A stretch of 34,786 nucleotides of DNA from an uncultured Gammaproteobacteria bacterium. GTDB taxonomy: Bacteria > Pseudomonadota > Gammaproteobacteria > SZUA-229. The notes under the pieces are model-generated. The model was not told the DNA's origin. It searched no databases and was given only the letters and a program-made list of their open reading frames with translations. The stretch's first letter is position 1. Each line of letters opens with the position of its first letter. The position numbers and the translations under genes were made by a program. Below, in pieces: positions 13,500-22,440 of this stretch. The stretch spans positions 1 to 34,786 of the forward strand of contig CAJXZZ010000026.1 of assembly GCA_913065105.1 (NCBI GenBank). Direction: 5' to 3'.

Positions 13500-15704
13500 A
13501 TGTTATTCGGACGTAAACAAAAAAATCCAATTAAGATTGTCGACAAGGGTGTGGTCGAATGGAAATATGCCACCTGTGGTTATTGTTCGACGGGTTGTGC
13601 TATCGAAGTTGGGCTGAACCAGGAAGGTAAACCGGTTTCATCACGTGGTGTTGCTGATGCGGATGTCAACCGCGGCAAGTTATGTCTGAAAGGTATTTAT
13701 GAACACGAGTTATTTGACTCTGCTGGGCGAGGTACAGTGCCTAAGAAACGTGATCAGTGGCATCAGGACTGGCAGCCTACAGATTGGGATACTGCGCTGG
13801 ATACGACTCACGATGAAATTCGACGCATCCAGGAAAAGTACGGCCGTGATTCATTCGCTATCATTTCCACAGGTCAGATGCTGACCGAAGAGTTTTATAC
13901 CCTGGGTAAATTGACTCGTGGTCTGATCGGCACTAACAACTATGATGGTAATACCACCCTGTGTATGGCTTCTGCTGTATCAGGATATAAACGTTCATTC
14001 GGTTCTGATGGCCCACCGGGCTGTTACGAAGATTTCGAACATACCGATTGCCTGATTGCATGGGGCTCTAATCTTCCTGAGCAACACCCCATCATTTACT
14101 GGCGCATGAAAGATGCACAGGAAAAACGCAAATTTCCGTTGATCGTTGTCGATCCCCGCGTGACCATGTTGGCGCAATTCGCAGACATCCATCTGCCCAT
14201 CACGCCCGGCACTGATGTGGTTTTGCAAAATGCGCTGATGCACGTCATCTTCGATGAGAATCTTGAAGACGCTGCGTACATCGAAGCCAATACTAATGAC
14301 GTAGAGGCGTTGCGCGAAGAAGTTGCTAAATACGATCCGACGACAGCTGCGAAAATATGTGGTATCGATGAAGATACGATCCGTAGTGTGGCGCGTTTAT
14401 ATGCTAATGCCGGTGCAGCCATGTCGATCTGGACCATGGGCATTAATCAATCAACACACGGCTCCGATGGTGTTGTTGGTATTAATAATCTCGCCTTGAT
14501 CACCGGCAACATTGGCAAACCCGGTGGCACATCACTGTCTATAACAGGGCAGTGTAATGCGATGGGTACAAGAGAATGGTCTTCCTGTTCTGGTCTGCCT
14601 AACTATCGTGCGCTGGAAAATGCGCAAGACCGAAAAGACATTGCCGAATTCTGGAATATCGATGAAGAGTTTCTGCCGAAAAAACGCGGCATGTTTCAAA
14701 CCGATATCTACCATGCCATCGAAACAGGACAGATCAAAGGTCTGTGGTTGATTGCCACCAATCCGTTAAGCTCATTACCCAATTCAGAACGTGTTCGTCG
14801 TGCCATGCAAAAACTCGAATTCTGTGCCGTGCAAGACTGTTATGAAGATACCGAAAGTGCGCAGTATGCACATGTGTACCTGCCTGCTGGCACCTGGGCC
14901 GAAAAAGAAGGTGTGATGACCAATACCGAGCGCCGCGTTAATTTAGTTAAACCGATCGTGAAACCACCGGGGGAAGCTAAACCGGACTTATGGGTTTTCA
15001 ATGAGATGGCTAAGCGTTTCAATAAAGGCGGAAAAGTTACTTTCCCCGAAAAAGCAGCTGATATATTTATGGAGATGGCCAGTATTTCAAAAGGTCGGCT
15101 GGCAGATATCTCTGGCATGAGTCATGATCTGATCGAAAAAAATCGCGGCGTACAATGGCCCTACACTGACAAGCAGCTTGATAATAATGAGACGCCTCCA
15201 CAAGGTGGCAAACGGCTTTACACAGAAGCAACAACGTTTCGTTATGCAGACGGCAAAGCAAAGCTCATACCCCTGCCATTTATAGATAACAACGAAGTGC
15301 CAGACGAAAAATTTCCGATCTGGCTTAACACCGGCCGTCTGGTCGAGCATTGGCACGGGCGCAGTAAAACCGGAAAGATTGGTAACAATAATAAATATAG
15401 TCCGATACCCTTCATCGAAATTAATCCTGACCTCGCGGCTGAGTTAGATATTCAACGCGGCGAGTATGTGCGCCTGGTCTCTCGTCGTTCCGATGCAGTG
15501 GTCATGGCAACACCGACTCAGCGCGTACCTAAAAATATGATATTTCTGCCGTTTCATTTTCACGACTGTGCTAATCGTTTAACGCTTGGTTTACTTGATC
15601 CTCATTCTCGTCAGCCTGCTTACAAACAATCGGCCGTACGCATTGAAAAACTGGATGACCAGCAAGCGGCGGCGAAACTAAGCATGGAAATGCGCGCATT
15701 CTAA
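13500..15704 (+). CDS. nasA: Nas-type molybdenum nitrate reductase catalytic subunit
   Basis: 734 residues of the molybdopterin oxidoreductase family; reduces nitrate to nitrite. The N-terminal [4Fe-4S] ligands are Cys26, 29, 33 and 62. LCMASAVSGYK, with the probable Mo-ligating Cys155, is the Nas/NarB-type signature. The C-terminal molydopterin-dinucleotide-binding domain spans about 610-725. There is no twin-arginine signal, so it is cytoplasmic. Many NasA proteins are 850-900 residues with a C-terminal [2Fe-2S] BFD domain; that extension is absent. Its place is apparently taken by the separate DmsBC-like electron-transfer protein four bases downstream. mobB nearby supplies its cofactor. 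Nitrate is the most likely substrate from the operon, though other oxyanions cannot be excluded. Confidence 0.9.
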   Translation: MLFGRKQKNPIKIVDKGVVEWKYATCGYCSTGCAIEVGLNQEGKPVSSRGVADADVNRGKLCLKGIYEHELFDSAGRGTVPKKRDQWHQDWQPTDWDTALDTTHDEIRRIQEKYGRDSFAIISTGQMLTEEFYTLGKLTRGLIGTNNYDGNTTLCMASAVSGYKRSFGSDGPPGCYEDFEHTDCLIAWGSNLPEQHPIIYWRMKDAQEKRKFPLIVVDPRVTMLAQFADIHLPITPGTDVVLQNALMHVIFDENLEDAAYIEANTNDVEALREEVAKYDPTTAAKICGIDEDTIRSVARLYANAGAAMSIWTMGINQSTHGSDGVVGINNLALITGNIGKPGGTSLSITGQCNAMGTREWSSCSGLPNYRALENAQDRKDIAEFWNIDEEFLPKKRGMFQTDIYHAIETGQIKGLWLIATNPLSSLPNSERVRRAMQKLEFCAVQDCYEDTESAQYAHVYLPAGTWAEKEGVMTNTERRVNLVKPIVKPPGEAKPDLWVFNEMAKRFNKGGKVTFPEKAADIFMEMASISKGRLADISGMSHDLIEKNRGVQWPYTDKQLDNNETPPQGGKRLYTEATTFRYADGKAKLIPLPFIDNNEVPDEKFPIWLNTGRLVEHWHGRSKTGKIGNNNKYSPIPFIEINPDLAAELDIQRGEYVRLVSRRSDAVVMATPTQRVPKNMIFLPFHFHDCANRLTLGLLDPHSRQPAYKQSAVRIEKLDDQQAAAKLSMEMRAF

Positions 15705-15719
15705 AGGTTGATAATTATT

Positions 15720-17603
15720 GTGTTTGAAAAAAGAGAAAATGAACCCGATTACGCATTGTTGAACGATGCTAGTTGCCAAACGCTTAATCGTTATGGTGAC
15801 CCTATCGATACCGTGCAAGTAGAAGATGCAAGACGCGATCAATCGTTAAATATAAATGATGATGCCGGTATTGGTGAAAACCCTAATCGTTACAAACAAC
15901 ATGGTTTTTATTTTACTGCGGATAACTGTATCGCCTGTCATGCATGTGAAGCCGCATGCAGTGAAAAGAACGATAATCCTGCGCATATTTCTTTTCGTTC
16001 TGTAGGATTTGTAGAAGGTGGTACCTACCCTGCGTACCAACGTCTTAATATTTCTATGGCATGTAATCACTGCGATGATCCGGTGTGTTTGAAGGGTTGC
16101 CCGACGCGTGCTTATACCAAGTACGCGGAGTACGGTGCTGTGTTGCAAGATCCGGACATCTGTTTTGGCTGTGGTTACTGTACGTGGGTGTGTCCCTATA
16201 ATGCGCCGCAACTTGATCCGGTAAAAGGTCAGGTAAGTAAATGCAATATGTGTGTAGACCGACTCGAAGTTGGATTGAAGCCCGCTTGTGTTTCAGCCTG
16301 TCTAGGTAATGCACTGGACTTTGGCGTGATTGAAAATGTTCCTGAAAACCGTACTCAGGCCAAGACGGAGATTCCTGGTTTTCCGCGAACAGATATTACC
16401 CATCCTAACATTCGTTTTCAGCAGACGCGTACCACGCAACGTGACATGAATCGTGTTGACCAGAGCCCGGTTAAATATCACCGCGAAGAGAGTTCTGAAA
16501 ATTTCAAACCAGTAGCGGATGTGAAGCAGGGTGTTAAACGCGAGTGGAACTGGACTAAGTTATTAGGTTCGCACGAAAATGCACATATTGCTTTTACCCT
16601 GAGTGCACAGACTGTGATGGCAGCTTTTTTGATATTGCTTTCCGGTTATGTGTTTGAGCCTGTTAAGAGTTTTCAATCGAGCAGTGCTATGTTGCCTGGT
16701 CTGTTGGTCATGTTTGTGCTGATGAGTTTTGGCTTGTTCAAGCTGAACATGCACCTGGGAAAACCGCATCACTTTTATCGTGGTTTCTATAATCTTAGGC
16801 ATTCACCGGTCAGTCGTGAGATTGCAGGTGTTTCTGCATTTTATACCGGCCTGTTGGGATACGGTTTTTTTGCGCTGTTTGAAAATAACTACGCACAACT
16901 ATTGCAGATGCTATTTGCAGCTATCGGGGTTCTGGGTGCTGTATTCGGTGGTTATTACATGTACAAGTTATACCGTATTGAAGCTCGCCCATTCTGGAAT
17001 CATTGGCATACCGCTGCAAGTTTCTGTGCGACGGGATTGACGCTAGGTCCATTATTATTAGCCGCTGTCGCATTAGTATTTTCCAGCATGACTGTTGATC
17101 TCAGCGAAGTTTTGTTGAGCATGATTAGTATCGGTTTAGTGTTTGAGCTGACAGGACTGACTGCGCATGCCAGAAGTCTAAAGTCGGTCAGCAGTGAAGG
17201 CGCAGCATCGTTTTATCTACAGACCACTCGATATGGTAACGCATACTGGTTGCGCAATGGTTTGCTGCTACTAGCGTTGCTGTTAGCTGGTTATATGTTG
17301 TTTAGTAGTAAACACACGCTATTTTTATATAGCTTGTTAACCGTTATCACGCTCGGCAGTAATGTCATCGGTCGCGCGTTATTTTATGTTGTCGTTATTC
17401 CCACCACGATGCCAGGTGCATTTTTCTGGAAAAATGATGGTTTCGTCGAACATGCTAGAGAAATAGGTCTGGCCGACATGCCGCAGATGGGTGTGGCATA
17501 TGAAACACATCATGCTTTTAATGTTGGTGAGCTAATCGCAGCAATTAAAACGACAACGATGAAACAAAAATTTTCACAGTTCCGCAGTATTTTTACTGGT
17601 TAA
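15720..17603 (+). CDS. DmsB-DmsC fusion: four-cluster ferredoxin plus membrane anchor
   Basis: About 627 residues. Residues 60-195 hold four [4Fe-4S] motifs as in DmsB: CIACHACEAAC (from C70), CNHCDDPVCLKGC, CFGCGYCTWVC and CNMC...PACVSAC. After a linker, residues 285-600 contain eight hydrophobic helices as in DmsC, the quinol-oxidising anchor, including HLGKPHHFYRG. Normally these are two subunits. The frame opens at a TTG (15708), but AAAGG twelve bases before GTG 15720 favours that start. It overlaps the nasA operon closely (15 bases), so it very likely passes quinol electrons to NasA. As NasA has no export signal, the ferredoxin half should face the cytoplasm. No characterised example of this Nas pairing is known to me. 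Confidence 0.85.
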   Translation: MFEKRENEPDYALLNDASCQTLNRYGDPIDTVQVEDARRDQSLNINDDAGIGENPNRYKQHGFYFTADNCIACHACEAACSEKNDNPAHISFRSVGFVEGGTYPAYQRLNISMACNHCDDPVCLKGCPTRAYTKYAEYGAVLQDPDICFGCGYCTWVCPYNAPQLDPVKGQVSKCNMCVDRLEVGLKPACVSACLGNALDFGVIENVPENRTQAKTEIPGFPRTDITHPNIRFQQTRTTQRDMNRVDQSPVKYHREESSENFKPVADVKQGVKREWNWTKLLGSHENAHIAFTLSAQTVMAAFLILLSGYVFEPVKSFQSSSAMLPGLLVMFVLMSFGLFKLNMHLGKPHHFYRGFYNLRHSPVSREIAGVSAFYTGLLGYGFFALFENNYAQLLQMLFAAIGVLGAVFGGYYMYKLYRIEARPFWNHWHTAASFCATGLTLGPLLLAAVALVFSSMTVDLSEVLLSMISIGLVFELTGLTAHARSLKSVSSEGAASFYLQTTRYGNAYWLRNGLLLLALLLAGYMLFSSKHTLFLYSLLTVITLGSNVIGRALFYVVVIPTTMPGAFFWKNDGFVEHAREIGLADMPQMGVAYETHHAFNVGELIAAIKTTTMKQKFSQFRSIFTG

Positions 17604-17813
17604 GTTAAAAATATTGTAGTGAACTGGGTCTGACAGATATATTTGAACGCGGTTTTTATAGGGTGATCTGTGACTCACAAAAGCGATGTTCATGCAGGGT
17701 TTTGCTATTTTACGCTCACATTAGAGCATGAGATACTAGGGTTGTTTTTTTAGCTGGCCGCTATGTTTACTTGCACTGGCTGCGACCGGGTTATTTAGGA
17801 AAGGTGATATTTC

Positions 17814-18380
17814 ATGGAAAAGTTTAAAGATAAAAAAATGCCGTTCGCAAAACCTGTTCTGGGTTTAGCGGCTTATTCGGGCACAGGAAAAACTACCCTA
17901 TTGGTTAAGCTTTTACCGTTAATGAAATTACAGGGTTTGCGTGTTGCTATGGTTAAACATACTCATCACGACTTTGATATTGATAAACCGGGTAAAGATA
18001 GCTTTGAATTAAGAAAGGCCGGTGCAGATCAAGTTTTGCTTGCTTCAGATAAGCGATATGCCTTATTGACGGAATATGAGAAACCGTATGAGGCAGATAT
18101 AAATACATTGATTGAAAAACTCGATCTGGAAAATCTCGATCTGGTCATGGTTGAGGGTTTCAGGCATCTACCATTCCCCAAGATAGAGCTGCACCGACCT
18201 GTTATGGCAAAGCCATTACTTTTTAAAGAAGATAAATCCATAATAGCGGTTGCTTCTGATGGAGATATAGAAACAGGAGAATTGCCATTGCTTAATTTAA
18301 ATGCGCCTGAAGAAATTGCGGGTTTTATCAATCGTTGGTTGGACAATCAGACCGGCCACGGTATAGAGCAGTGTGCCTGA
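17814..18380 (+). CDS. mobB: Molybdopterin-guanine dinucleotide biosynthesis adaptor MobB
   Basis: 188 residues. P-loop GTPase with Walker A AYSGTGKTTL (about residues 21-30), the conserved KHTHHDFDIDKPGKDS block that follows it in MobB, and VMVEGFRHLP (the E-G-[FY] Walker B region). It assists MobA in attaching GMP to molybdopterin, the cofactor form used by NasA-type enzymes. AAAGGTGATATTTC precedes the ATG. It is 210 bases from the nitrate reductase operon in the same direction and may be partly co-transcribed. That gap holds no gene or clear terminator. Confidence 0.93.
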   Translation: MEKFKDKKMPFAKPVLGLAAYSGTGKTTLLVKLLPLMKLQGLRVAMVKHTHHDFDIDKPGKDSFELRKAGADQVLLASDKRYALLTEYEKPYEADINTLIEKLDLENLDLVMVEGFRHLPFPKIELHRPVMAKPLLFKEDKSIIAVASDGDIETGELPLLNLNAPEEIAGFINRWLDNQTGHGIEQCA

Positions 18381-18617
18381 GATACAGACATCAAGGGTAT
18401 CTCGTCTATCCGTTCTTGTGGTCCAGTCTCATATTCATTGAGATATTCTGTTAATCAGAGAAATGTCTTAGTCTTTTAATAGCCTGTGGCGAAAAAAGGA
18501 AACCATAGCGAGTTTTCTGACAGACGGCCTATATAAGTATATTCTAATATGGTATGATTTAACATCTATGGGTTGCTGCATCTTATTTACCCGTTAATTT
18601 TAAATGTGAGCAAACAA

Positions 18618-20153
18618 ATGAGCCAGAAAAACATACAGATTGATAGCGTAGCTAGCGATGCAGATGCGGACACAGAAAATAGCGAATCTAAATTACTGAA
18701 ATTTGATGAAGGTAATTCTGTCGGTACCGGTAAAGATATAAATACTAAAATTACTGCACTGGATACTGATCTTGAGCATCTACGTGCTGAACTGGTAACA
18801 ATAAATAAGAGTGTTGAAGAAGGGCTAGATCGCTTAGGTGATACCGATACTGACCTGACAGCAAAAGTGTCAGAAACCTATAAACGTCTGGGTGAGATCG
18901 ATAACGCTTACAAATCGCTTTTGAAAATATCCTCACGCATCGATACTGATATACATAAATTAAATGGTGACGTTAGTGAAGTCGCCCAGCAGTCAGCTTC
19001 AGGTATCAAGACTCTAGAGCAGTCAACCATTGCACAGTCACATGAGTTTACCCAAAAAAATCAGCAGGTAGCAGCAAGAGTAAATCAGCTGATCGAGACT
19101 TCAAAGCTTACCAATGAACTATTAAATCAGAATATCCAATCGGCTACAGAGAGCATGTTGCAGATTGAAAAAAGTGTAGTTTCTGAAATTAAAACGCTCT
19201 CAAGTACAACAAAAGAAAAAACGGATTCACTAGAAAGTTCTGTTGATGGCAATAAAGCGAAGATTCTTAAATTGCAATCAGTTGATGAGGCTATCATCCG
19301 GCGTGCGACCACACTGGAAATTTCATCTGCAGAATTGACGGTTTCAAGCCAGCATATGGGCGCCAATATCGTACAGCTGCAGAAAAGTTCAGAGATGTTA
19401 ATGAGTGGCGTTAGTGAGCTGAAACAACGTACCGGTGAACTTGAGGCTTTAACGGGTAATCATGGTTTTCTTATTAACGGTTTGCAAAAGGCGACATCTG
19501 ATATTGCGGATAAACTTGCCGCGCTTTCGGGTCGTGAACGAAATCACTTTAATATCGTTACCGGAGCTTTCTTATTTTTACTGATTCTTACGGCTGTTCT
19601 TTATTTTGCACAACAGGATCAGTTTGGACTGAATGAGGCGCGTTATGCTGAGCATAATGAAATAACAGATGTCCAGCTTGCCAGTCTGCAACAGCAGCAA
19701 GTAAGTTCTAACGTGGCGACAAATAATTCATTGACTGAATTGAAAAATGAGATCAACAGCGTACAGGATCAGGTGCAGAGTGTTGATGGCCGTCTGAGTC
19801 AAACATCGCCCTTTAGCCAGATCGGTGATGACAATGTTATGCATAGCGAACAGTGGATTGCTGCTCTGCCCAAAGAGCATTTTGCTGTGCAGCTCGCCTA
19901 TGTTGATAATAAAAATACTTTGTTTGAAATTGCTCAACGCTATAATTATTACCTGAAAGATTCACTGTCATATTTTTCAGTTAATGATGATGTGTCGACG
20001 AAAAGTGGTACAGTGAAATACGTATTGTTGTCTGGCAGTTATGCTACTCAGCAACAGGCAATGGCAGCGATACAGGACATGCCGGCATATATTGATATGC
20101 AGCGACCACAGATAAGAAAATTAGCGGGTATACAAAACTATATTGCTAAATAA
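18618..20153 (+). CDS. Coiled-coil membrane protein with C-terminal SPOR domain (DamX-like)
   Basis: About 511 residues. Residues 1-310 are acidic, Ser/Thr-rich and strongly heptad-like (long predicted coiled coil, no Cys). A single membrane helix follows (FNIVTGAFLFLLILTAVLYF, about 312-331). After a second short coiled coil, residues 420-511 form a SPOR-like domain with FAVQLAYVD, VLLSGSYATQQQA and QIRKLAGIQ. SPOR domains bind denuded peptidoglycan at the division septum. Topology implies a cytoplasmic coiled coil and periplasmic SPOR domain, as in DamX but with a much longer cytoplasmic part. The frame starts at a TTG (18573); the ATG at 18618 is preferred. A promoter candidate CTGACA (18518) with TATTCT lies upstream. 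Confidence 0.75.
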   Translation: MSQKNIQIDSVASDADADTENSESKLLKFDEGNSVGTGKDINTKITALDTDLEHLRAELVTINKSVEEGLDRLGDTDTDLTAKVSETYKRLGEIDNAYKSLLKISSRIDTDIHKLNGDVSEVAQQSASGIKTLEQSTIAQSHEFTQKNQQVAARVNQLIETSKLTNELLNQNIQSATESMLQIEKSVVSEIKTLSSTTKEKTDSLESSVDGNKAKILKLQSVDEAIIRRATTLEISSAELTVSSQHMGANIVQLQKSSEMLMSGVSELKQRTGELEALTGNHGFLINGLQKATSDIADKLAALSGRERNHFNIVTGAFLFLLILTAVLYFAQQDQFGLNEARYAEHNEITDVQLASLQQQQVSSNVATNNSLTELKNEINSVQDQVQSVDGRLSQTSPFSQIGDDNVMHSEQWIAALPKEHFAVQLAYVDNKNTLFEIAQRYNYYLKDSLSYFSVNDDVSTKSGTVKYVLLSGSYATQQQAMAAIQDMPAYIDMQRPQIRKLAGIQNYIAK

Positions 20154-20218
20154 ATGGTTAGACAGTCAACGATAATAATACGACTTGTCTGGCGTCGAAA
20201 ATAAAAAAGGAAGTTATA

Positions 20219-20422
20219 ATGCTAATTATTGACCAACTAGAAAGCAATAAGTCGCATCCGATCGTTTTAAGGCAGGGTGCAAAGGCAAGGATCAAACATA
20301 CTGGCCAGGTCGTTGAGTTGAAGTCGGTAAGTGAACACGGTATATCGGTGGTATCTTTTCGTACCGGTGGCGACTATTTTATGTCCAATAAATGTTTGGA
20401 ACCCGTGCCTAGCTATCACTAG
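20219..20422 (+). CDS. Small conserved-looking protein, paralogue of the one at 28330
   Basis: 67 residues. The region RQGAKARIKHTGQVVELK, with SVSEHGISVVSF and RTGGDYFM, aligns closely with the protein at 28330 (shared G-x-x-A-[RK]-I-x-x-TGQ-[IV]-VE-[LV]-K-x-VS-x-HG-[IF]-SVV-x-F-x-TGGDY). It looks like a small SH3-like beta barrel, but no family is recognised. GGAAG precedes the ATG. It follows the SPOR protein by 65 bases in the same direction, possibly one operon. Its stop overlaps the stop of convergent tusA. Confidence 0.75.
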   Translation: MLIIDQLESNKSHPIVLRQGAKARIKHTGQVVELKSVSEHGISVVSFRTGGDYFMSNKCLEPVPSYH

Positions 20423-20643
20423 CCCACCTGGATAGTAATTACAACCTCGTCGTTTTTCTCGTGTGACTCTTTAACGATGTGACCATTAATCCGGCACCAT
20501 GCAGGAATGTCGCTAAGCGCACCGGGGTCGGTGCAGGTTACTTCCAGTGTATCGCCAGCCTGTAGCTCTGCAATTTTATCTTGTGTTTTAATGACCGGCA
20601 TTGGGCATAAGCTTCTGCGGGCATCCAGTGTGAAATGACTCAT
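20419..20643 (-). CDS. TusA/SirA-family sulfur carrier
   Basis: 74 residues from the ATG at 20643; the longer frame from 20727 overlaps the upstream gene and lies before the conserved domain. The family signature LCPMPV gives the sulfur-carrying Cys13, followed by the ELQAGDTLEVTCTDPGA strand-turn typical of TusA. TusA carries persulfide sulfur from a cysteine desulfurase to acceptors, classically in 2-thiouridine formation. It starts 13 bases after the stop of the PP-loop thiolase-like gene, strongly suggesting a donor/acceptor pair. It could also serve sulfur oxidation, as some TusA proteins do. Confidence 0.9.
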   Translation of the reverse strand: MSHFTLDARRSLCPMPVIKTQDKIAELQAGDTLEVTCTDPGALSDIPAWCRINGHIVKESHEKNDEVVITIQVG

Positions 20644-20656
20644 CGTGCGTGGCAGC

Positions 20657-21700
20657 CTATATATACCATTCTTGTTTAATATCTGATGCAGGCAGAGGCG
20701 GTATATCAACCAGCTGTTCCTCACCATCTTTGCGTGTGAGTTTTACCGTGACACTGTCTGCGTCACGTCCCTGGCTAAAGCGAGCGGCGATGCGCGCTGC
20801 AAATCGAAACTCTTCATCGCTTACTTCGCCATCGACCAGGGTGAGAGGGCCATTGTGGCTTTTGATCTCTATAGTTGAAAATTGTTTTTTATAACCTTTT
20901 AGAAATTTATTTTCACCATCTTCACGACTGACGATTAACTTGTAATGTGGTTGTGGACGTAGATGTCTGCCAACTTTTAATAACATGATGTCATCGAGTT
21001 CGTAATCCTTTTTGTTTCTCGCCTGCCATAGGTCAACCAGTTTGTCGGAGTAGTTTTTGTCGGTGAGAAAACAGCAGCCTCCCGCTGGCGTTGCGTAGTC
21101 AATAAAGCCATATTTAGCGGCCAAGGCCATCTGCGGTTTCCGATTACGACCACTGAAATCCTCTAATTGCTCACGATTTACCCAACCTTCGCGTTCAGGC
21201 AGCGTGGCAGCAAGGTTTTTTGCGCAGAGAGGCCTAAGCAGTCGGTCATCTGCGCCTGATTCACGTACTACGACGGGAAGTAAATCCTTGCGCTGAGACA
21301 TGGGTCGTTGCCCCATGACTTCGCCAGTAATAATAAAGTCAAAACCATTTGCATCCATCCATTGTTTTGCTTTACCGACCATAAATATTTTACAGTCCAG
21401 GCACGGGTTCATATTAGCGCCGTAACCATGTTTGGGGTTGATTAAGACATCTTTGTATTCATCGATTATATCGATGATGTGCAGTTTAATGCCGAGCTGT
21501 TCCGCGCTCCATAGTGCGTTATTGCGTTTAGGTTTGGCCTTGTCTTTTTTGCGGATGGCATGGGTGTGGCCTTCTACACAGAAACCAGTGTAAAAGTTGA
21601 TGCCTTCAACGTGTATACCCTGATCGATCATCATCTTGGCAGCGAGTAGTGAATCAAGGCCGCCTGAAATAAGGGCGACGGCTTTTCGTTGTTGGGACAT
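20657..21700 (-). CDS. PP-loop tRNA-thiolase-like enzyme (MnmA/ThiI-related)
   Basis: 347 residues. The N-terminal ATP pyrophosphatase fold has the PP-loop SGGLDSLLA (about residues 12-20). Two cysteine pairs follow, NPCLDCK (about 99-102) and GGCCF (about 208), which could carry persulfide or a cluster. The last third (KVGRHLRPQPHYKLIVSRE onward) resembles the NFACT-R-type domain seen in this MnmA/TRMU-like family. These proteins are predicted to thiolate a tRNA uridine; the exact position is not established. It is directly upstream of the tusA-like gene, the likely sulfur donor. It lacks the THUMP domain of true ThiI. Confidence 0.8.
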   Translation of the reverse strand: MSQQRKAVALISGGLDSLLAAKMMIDQGIHVEGINFYTGFCVEGHTHAIRKKDKAKPKRNNALWSAEQLGIKLHIIDIIDEYKDVLINPKHGYGANMNPCLDCKIFMVGKAKQWMDANGFDFIITGEVMGQRPMSQRKDLLPVVVRESGADDRLLRPLCAKNLAATLPEREGWVNREQLEDFSGRNRKPQMALAAKYGFIDYATPAGGCCFLTDKNYSDKLVDLWQARNKKDYELDDIMLLKVGRHLRPQPHYKLIVSREDGENKFLKGYKKQFSTIEIKSHNGPLTLVDGEVSDEEFRFAARIAARFSQGRDADSVTVKLTRKDGEEQLVDIPPLPASDIKQEWYI

Positions 21701-21860
21701 GGTGAAACCGGAGGTGGTTACAAAAAATGCATTATACCAAAGTAGAACAAGCGTATAGGGAATTAATTGTCTGAGAATTGAAGGTCGATAAGATATCTAT
21801 ATAACGACAATGAGTAGGGTTAAAGAAAAGCGCTGAGGTATTAAACGGGCGAGTTGTTGA

Positions 21861-22046
21861 TTACTGCACTGAGGAGATCATCAGTAAAACAAAAGCGATT
21901 AAAACAAGCGCTAACAGGGCTATTGTACCCCAGTGTTTCTCCTCGGCATTTTTGCTTTTTTCCATGGTGGCTTTTATGCCAGGAAACACCCAGATAAGTA
22001 TCAAAAGGCCGATAGCGCCAGCCAGTAATTGTTGCCAAAATACCAT
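21861..22046 (-). CDS. Small two-helix membrane protein
   Basis: 61 residues with two hydrophobic helices (about 6-24 and 40-58) joined by a charged loop (TMEKSKNAEEKHWG). The start ATG has CAGG about 13 bases upstream. No family recognised. It lies 17 bases downstream of the cupin gene on the same strand, so the pair is likely one unit. Confidence 0.55.
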   Translation of the reverse strand: MVFWQQLLAGAIGLLILIWVFPGIKATMEKSKNAEEKHWGTIALLALVLIAFVLLMISSVQ

Positions 22047-22063
22047 AGTAATAACCTGATTAT

Positions 22064-22339
22064 TTATTCAAAGATATAGTGTTTTTCGATAGGCTCAATT
22101 ATTTTCCACACGCATTTCATTCCCTGTGGAAAAAAAACCATATCACCTTCCTGAATGGTTACCGGTTCTTCATTCTCAGGCGTGATGATAGCCTTACCCT
22201 CAACGATATAGCAGGTCTCTTTTTTATCGTAAGTCCAGTCAAACTCGGAAACTTCTTTTGTCCATACAGGCCAGTCATCGACGTAGAGCACATCAAGTTT
22301 TGCCGGTGTAACATGATGTTCGATGGTGATAGAGCTCAT
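22064..22339 (-). CDS. Cupin protein (DUF861/EutQ-like type)
   Basis: 91 residues, single cupin. The pattern WPVWTKEVSEFDWTYDKKE, CYIVEGKAIITPE and EGDMVFFPQGMKCVWKI matches the short Cupin_3 (DUF861) group related to ureidoglycine aminohydrolase and EutQ. The enzymatic role in stand-alone members is mostly unknown. Divergent from the thioredoxin gene. Confidence 0.85.
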   Translation of the reverse strand: MSSITIEHHVTPAKLDVLYVDDWPVWTKEVSEFDWTYDKKETCYIVEGKAIITPENEEPVTIQEGDMVFFPQGMKCVWKIIEPIEKHYIFE

Positions 22340-22440
22340 AGTTAATCTCAGTAGTATTTAATATCTGGTTATTATAACGTGAATCGAATAGGACATTGTA
22401 TAATGTGCATATTGTGAAATTGCCAGTAAGTGGAAGCCAG

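Noticed and set aside
17604-17813. Molybdenum-cofactor riboswitch before mobB
   Set aside because: No recognisable motif; cannot be supported by eye.
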